Shown piece by piece: positions 62,633-64,000 of a stretch of 64,000 nucleotides of DNA (its first letter is position 1; the number at the start of each line of letters is the position of its first letter). The notes below the pieces were generated by a model that was not told the DNA's origin, did no database searches, and saw only the letters and a list, made by a program, of their open reading frames with translations. The DNA lies in contig CAYULA010000013.1 of the NCBI GenBank assembly GCA_964445525.1, positions 12,833 to 76,832 on the forward strand, read 5' to 3'. Source of the DNA: Penumbrarchaeum sp964445525. GTDB lineage: Archaea > Thermoplasmatota > Penumbrarchaeia > Penumbrarchaeales > Penumbrarchaeaceae. The position numbers were made by a program, and so were the translations under genes.

Positions 62633-63814
62633 CTAATCCCTTTCGATCATCATGCTCACGGCATTGCCTCCGCCGAGACAGATTGTGGCAACCCCCCTCT
62701 TCTTATCATATCTCTTCATTGCATGAAGGAGGGTAACCAGGATCCTGCTTCCCGAGGACCCTATGGGATGTCCGAGGGCGACGGCTCCGCCGTGAAGATT
62801 TATCTTCTCCCTGGGAATGTTGTGTTCCTTCATCAATCCTACGGATGCGGAAGAGAAAGCCTCGTTGTGCTCGAAGATATCTATGTCATCCACGGTAAAA
62901 CCGGTCTTTTTCAGAAGCTTCTCCACACCCGGGACCACAGCATACATAACATGTGCCGGTTCTACACCGACGGTATTGTAATCCACGATCCTGCCCAATA
63001 TCTCGAGTCCCAGTTCCTTTGCCTTCTCCTCACTCATAACAACGACTGCAGAGGCCCCGTCGGTGAGCTGGGAAGCGTTTCCGGCCGTGACAACTCCGTC
63101 TTCTTTGAAAAAAGGCTTCAATTTGGCCATCTTCTCGTAAGAGGTGTCATACCTGATCCCCTCGTCCTTGTCGAATATTATGGGATCCGCCTTTCTCTGG
63201 GGGATCTCGATGGGGACTATCTCATCCTTGAAGTAGCCTTCATTTGTGGCCTTGGCCGCTTTTTCGTGAGACCATGCCGCAAACTCATCGATCTCATCCC
63301 TGGTCAAACCGCATCTTTCGGCAATTACCTCTCCCGTATGTCCCATGTGGAAATCGTTGTAGACATCCCAGAGGCCGTCCTTGACCATGGAATCTATGAT
63401 CTTTCCGTCAAAGAGCCTGTAGCCGAACCTTGCCTTGTCGAGGATGTAGGGACAGTTGGTCATGGATTCCATGCCACCGGCCACTATGATGTCGGCATCA
63501 CCGCATTTGATGGCCTGTGCAGCCAGAATTACGGCTTTCAATGAGGAACCGCAAACCTTGTCCACGTGAAAGGCACCGACCTCCACTGGAATACCGGCTT
63601 CCATGGCTGCTTGTCTTGCAACATTCTGCCCCTGACCGGCCGAAACGACGTTTCCCATTATCACCTCATCCACGTCGGATGGTTCTATTCCGGCCTTCCT
63701 CACCGCCTCTTTGATAACAATGCTCCCAAGCTTTGCTGCTTTGAAATCTTTCAAAGCTCCTGCGAACTTTCCCTGTGCTGTCCTGACTGCCGATACTATT
63801 ACAACGGGTCTCAA
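62633..63814 (-). CDS. Acetyl-CoA C-acyltransferase (thiolase)
   Basis: Splits 3-ketoacyl-CoA with CoA to acetyl-CoA. Catalytic residues are all visible: nucleophile Cys in DKVCGSSLKA, NEAFSSAS, His in VALGHPIGSSGSRIL and the second Cys in TICLGGGNAVS. About 394 residues, normal for thiolase. The start is TTG 63814, chosen because SD AAGGAGG lies seven bases upstream and the conserved VVIVSAVRTAQG opening follows at once; the ATG at 63871 would precede the likely transcription start. First gene of the operon; TAG stop. Confidence 0.93.
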   Translation of the reverse strand: MRPVVIVSAVRTAQGKFAGALKDFKAAKLGSIVIKEAVRKAGIEPSDVDEVIMGNVVSAGQGQNVARQAAMEAGIPVEVGAFHVDKVCGSSLKAVILAAQAIKCGDADIIVAGGMESMTNCPYILDKARFGYRLFDGKIIDSMVKDGLWDVYNDFHMGHTGEVIAERCGLTRDEIDEFAAWSHEKAAKATNEGYFKDEIVPIEIPQRKADPIIFDKDEGIRYDTSYEKMAKLKPFFKEDGVVTAGNASQLTDGASAVVVMSEEKAKELGLEILGRIVDYNTVGVEPAHVMYAVVPGVEKLLKKTGFTVDDIDIFEHNEAFSSASVGLMKEHNIPREKINLHGGAVALGHPIGSSGSRILVTLLHAMKRYDKKRGVATICLGGGNAVSMMIERD

Positions 63815-63840
63815 ATTATTGCCTCCTTGATGGGGAAAAC

Positions 63841-63870
63841 GCGTTGGTAACGCCAAGCCTTCATAAAACA
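63841..63870 (-). promoter_or_regulatory. Promoter and operator-like repeat of the beta-oxidation operon
   Basis: A TATA-like TGTTTTATGAA (- strand, 63860-63870) predicts transcription from about 63839. GCGTT-GGT-AACGC (63841-63853) is an inverted repeat between TATA and that start. The sequence to the right edge (63872-64000) shows no gene that I can support. Confidence 0.45.
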
Positions 63871-64000
63871 TTTCCTCAGATGGGGGACGTTTCGTAGTGA
63901 GCTGAATATCCGGTTAAGAGCAGTGTCATCTAAACGACAGTTCGTTACAGTAGTTCCGAAGGTAATTTGAACCCCGGATCAGTTTGAGATGACATTCGAT

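Noticed and set aside
62723..63544. 273-codon open frame on the + strand
   Set aside because: Shadow of thiolase; no start signal and no protein pattern.
63872..64000. A gene at the right edge
   Set aside because: No open frame with a start signal or recognisable sequence could be found on either strand in these 129 bases.
1..64000. tRNA, rRNA, insertion sequences and integrase sites
   Set aside because: I searched the intergenic stretches by eye and saw no cloverleaf, rRNA-like sequence, transposase or flanking direct repeats.

Overview
The window reads as archaeal DNA, most likely from an uncultivated Thermoplasmatota-type anaerobe. Evidence for archaea is the BRE/TATA-type promoters, several leaderless genes with a TATA box about 26 bases before the start, Mvh/Hdr hydrogenase-heterodisulfide reductase genes, an ADP-forming acyl-CoA synthetase, and large secreted beta-propeller proteins with one C-terminal membrane helix and a cytoplasmic zinc ribbon. 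The lineage is an inference; no rRNA or tRNA gene is present. TAG, TAA and TGA are all used as ordinary stops.

Region 1 (1-19700) is mainly an envelope and peptide-use region on the + strand: a zinc carboxypeptidase, a sodium-coupled NSS transporter with a tiny winged-helix partner, three very large surface proteins (FN3, FG-GAP propeller and BNR-like), a lysine/glutamate-rich zinc-ribbon protein that may continue through a poly-A frameshift, and a DUF2085 membrane protein. A partial unknown gene leaves the left edge on the - strand.

Region 2 (19697-27405) holds an AMP-forming acyl-CoA synthetase, an HpaB/4-hydroxybutyryl-CoA dehydratase-like flavoprotein with altered active-site residues and its DUF6125-like partner, a divergent radical SAM gene with a perfect 20-bp operator palindrome, a decayed DUF1801 gene, an AT-rich two-gene HTH plus nucleotidyltransferase cassette and a GNAT gene.

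Region 3 (27467-50161, - strand) is one apparent 22.7-kb operon of 19 tightly packed genes, in transcription order: acyl-CoA dehydrogenase, acyl-CoA synthetase, EtfB, EtfA, HdrC, HdrB, HdrA, HdrA(N-half)-NuoE, NuoF, NuoG(N)-HdrA(C-half)-HdrA, MvhD, FdhB/FrhB-like protein, tandem HdrC, HdrA-HdrA, MvhD, MvhG, MvhA, hydrogenase maturation protease and a small zinc-ribbon protein. The central oddity is that a NuoE-NuoF-NuoG(N) cassette sits inside an HdrA that has been split into two halves; the intact double-HdrA paralogue downstream shows what the unsplit protein looks like. This suggests a multi-port electron bifurcating or confurcating machine linking acyl-CoA oxidation (via ETF) to NADH, H2 and perhaps F420.

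Region 4 (50304-63814) supplies the carbon chemistry: cobalamin adenosyltransferase, a B12 acyl-CoA mutase whose Phe89/Gln207 match isobutyryl-CoA mutase rather than methylmalonyl-CoA mutase, its B12 subunit and MeaB-type GTPase, three further acyl-CoA dehydrogenases (one broken by an in-frame TAG), ADP-forming acyl-CoA synthetase, a VapBC-like toxin-antitoxin pair, and an operon of thiolase, 3-hydroxyacyl-CoA dehydrogenase and enoyl-CoA hydratase. Together the genes fit fermentative or syntrophic oxidation of short-chain and branched-chain acyl-CoAs (for example isobutyryl-CoA to butyryl-CoA to two acetyl-CoA), with ATP from acetyl-CoA and electrons disposed of through region 3.
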